In this document: positions 62,622 to 64,000 of the stretch, piece after piece
How positions within the stretch are numbered: position 1 is the stretch's first letter
How the letters are laid out: each line of letters starts with the position of its first letter
Assembly: GCF_049568105.1 (NCBI RefSeq)
Contig: NZ_CP145335.1
Location: 2,108,001-2,172,000 of the forward strand
Direction of reading: 5' to 3'
DNA: 64,000 bases
DNA from: Salinisphaera sp049568105
Lineage (GTDB): Bacteria; Pseudomonadota; Gammaproteobacteria; Nevskiales; Salinisphaeraceae
The notes under the pieces: model-generated
Seen by the model: the letters and a program-made list of their open reading frames with translations, nothing else
Told to the model about the DNA's origin: nothing
Databases searched by the model: none
Position numbers and translations under genes: made by a program

Positions 62622-63676
62622 GTCAGGCGTTGCCCATGATCGTCGCTGGCGATCCCGAACAGTACACCGGTGGCTATATCTACGATGCCCGGATCGCGGC
62701 AGCGCTGACCGAAGCCGGCTGCCCAGTAGAGCGCATCGGATTGGCTGGCCGTTTCCCCGAGGCCGACCCCACCGCGGCATCGGCCATGCACGACGCGCTG
62801 GCCGATCTTGCCGATGGCACCACCGTGATCATTGACGGCCTGGCGCTCGGTGGCTTGCCGAACGTCATTGCCGAACATGCCGGGCGGCTAATACTGGTCG
62901 CGCTGATCCACCATCCGCTGGCCGACGAATCGGGCATCGACGAGGTCCTCGCCGCACGGCTCTACGACAGCGAGCGACAGGCTCTGGCCCAGGTCGCCCA
63001 TGTCGTGGTCACCAGCCGTTTCATCGCACAACGCCTGATCGATGGCTACGGCGTGGCCAAGCAACGACTGGATATCGTCGAGCCCGGCCTCGACAAGCCG
63101 AGCACGGCGCGCCGCCCGGATGCAGCGGTACCGCGGCTGCTGTGTGTTGCTAGCCTCATTCCGCGTAAGGGCCACACGATCCTGATCGACGCGCTGGCCC
63201 GGATCGCCAAGCAGCACTGGCATTGCGACTGCATCGGCGATCTCGACCGCGATCCCGACTGCGTGGCCGAAGCCCGTCGGGCAATCGCAGCGCATCAACT
63301 CAACGAGCGCATCGAACTGCTTGGCAGCCGGCCGCCCGCAAGTCTATCGGCGGCCTATCAGAGCGCGCATCTATTCGTGTTGCCGTCCTACTACGAAGGC
63401 TACGGCATGGTGATTACCGAGGCTCTGGCCCATGGTCTGCCCGTGGTTACCACGACCGGCGGCGCCCTGGCCGATACCTTGCCCAACGATGCCGGAATCG
63501 CGGTGCCGCCCGGCGATGCCCAAGCACTGGCCGATGCGCTGCAGTACCTGCTATCCGACGCCGCGGCCTACGCCGAACTCGCGGCCGGGGCACGCCGGGC
63601 CGGCCAGACGCTGCCAGGCTGGTCGGATGCCGGACAACGCTTCGCGGCCGTGCTCAACCGCATGGCGACGACATGA
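62618..63676 (+). CDS. Family 4 glycosyltransferase (GT-B fold)
   Basis: 352 residues. The N-terminal domain has PEQYTGGYIYDARIAAALTEAG, the usual GT4 acceptor-side start with a glycine loop; the C-terminal Rossmann domain has LLCVASLIPRKGHTILIDALA, LLGSRPPASLSAAYQSAHLFVLPSYYEGYGMVITEALAHGLPVV with the conserved E-x7-E nucleotide-sugar motif, and DAGIAVPPGD. It transfers a sugar from a nucleotide donor. In this operon the acceptor is likely the product of the dehydrogenase/pterin-synthase-like pair rather than a cell-wall glycan. ATGA overlaps on both sides. Confidence 0.88.
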   Translation: MSQALPMIVAGDPEQYTGGYIYDARIAAALTEAGCPVERIGLAGRFPEADPTAASAMHDALADLADGTTVIIDGLALGGLPNVIAEHAGRLILVALIHHPLADESGIDEVLAARLYDSERQALAQVAHVVVTSRFIAQRLIDGYGVAKQRLDIVEPGLDKPSTARRPDAAVPRLLCVASLIPRKGHTILIDALARIAKQHWHCDCIGDLDRDPDCVAEARRAIAAHQLNERIELLGSRPPASLSAAYQSAHLFVLPSYYEGYGMVITEALAHGLPVVTTTGGALADTLPNDAGIAVPPGDAQALADALQYLLSDAAAYAELAAGARRAGQTLPGWSDAGQRFAAVLNRMATT

Positions 63677-64000
63677 GCACGCCGGCCGCCGGCTCGGTAT
63701 TTGAAAGCGACTGGCTCGCCGAGCGCGAAGCCATCGATCACAGAAGCCGTTCCGCCGGGCTCTGTGCAGCAGTCTGCTGCCATTTGAGCCGGCGCTCTAG
63801 CCCAACCGTCACGATCGTTGACCTAGGCGCCGGCCGTGGCTCGAATTTTCGTTATCTGGCGCCCAGGCTGCCCGGGCCGCAGCATTGGCGGCTACTGGAT
63901 CACGATGCCGGCCTGCTCGATACGATCGAGGCCCAGAGCGCCGGACTGGCCCCCGCCGATACCCTGGAAACCCAGGCCATCGACCTCGGGGCCGACCTCG
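63673..64000 (+). CDS. Class I SAM-dependent methyltransferase (partial, 3' end outside window)
   Basis: 109 codons visible from ATG 63673 to the window end. VTIVDLGAGRGSNFRYLAPRL is SAM motif I, followed by QHWRLLDHDAGLLDTIEA with the acidic residue that binds the SAM ribose. ATGA overlap with the glycosyltransferase gene makes it the fourth gene of the operon. Substrate unknown; from context, methylation of the same small molecule. Further operon genes may lie beyond the edge. Confidence 0.82.
   Translation, partial: MSTPAAGSVFESDWLAEREAIDHRSRSAGLCAAVCCHLSRRSSPTVTIVDLGAGRGSNFRYLAPRLPGPQHWRLLDHDAGLLDTIEAQSAGLAPADTLETQAIDLGADL

Overview
This is 64 kb of GC-rich, gene-dense chromosomal DNA, almost certainly from a gammaproteobacterium. 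The pointers are AcpH, HrpA, PurE/PurK, a full general secretion pathway locus and a PaoABC-type aldehyde oxidoreductase. Codon use and gene mix suggest a halophilic or marine lineage such as Salinisphaera, but that is a guess without a search. I saw no insertion sequence, prophage, CRISPR array or rRNA.

Layout. 1-233 is the tail of a NadR-like ATPase. 441-4146 is a three-gene molybdenum hydroxylase operon (2Fe-2S, FAD/4Fe-4S and Mo subunits) without a Tat signal. 4231-13920 carries two small secreted proteins, an iron-dependent alcohol dehydrogenase, an ABM-fold protein, a sodium:solute symporter facing a gamma-glutamyltransferase-like protein, an acetate transporter behind a possible FNR/ANR box, a beta-carbonic anhydrase, and a GNAT/AcpH pair. 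13968-31008 holds mostly housekeeping and envelope genes: IalB-like protein, SRAP protease, GntP permease, HrpA, acyl-CoA thioesterase, AmiD-like amidase, FUSC protein, PurK/PurE, a LemA/TPM trio, a nuclease-like unknown and a MATE pump.

31169-38385 runs gph, xdhC-like, mocA-like, then a second copy of the molybdenum hydroxylase operon. This copy has a Tat signal and is followed by an orphan OmpR-type regulator that lacks its phosphoacceptor aspartate. The XdhC- and MocA-like genes are the expected cofactor maturation factors (sulfuration/insertion and cytidylylation) and occur only beside copy 2, so they may serve both copies. A tRNA-Leu(TAG), an unknown small gene, an acetolactate synthase, glyoxalase I and EtfBA follow.

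43984-59489 is a type II secretion locus: gspA and gspB on the minus strand (with a DUF2845 gene) diverge from gspC-D-E-F-G-H-I-J-K-L-M-N. The prepilin peptidase (gspO/pilD) is not here. After a minus-strand cyclopropane fatty acid synthase gene, the window ends in a tightly overlapping four-gene operon (61231 onward): a zinc-free-looking MDR dehydrogenase, a 6-pyruvoyltetrahydropterin-synthase-like protein with altered metal and catalytic sites, a GT4 glycosyltransferase and a SAM methyltransferase cut by the window edge. That set looks like a pathway for a modified, perhaps glycosylated, pterin-like small molecule and is the best candidate here for an undescribed system.
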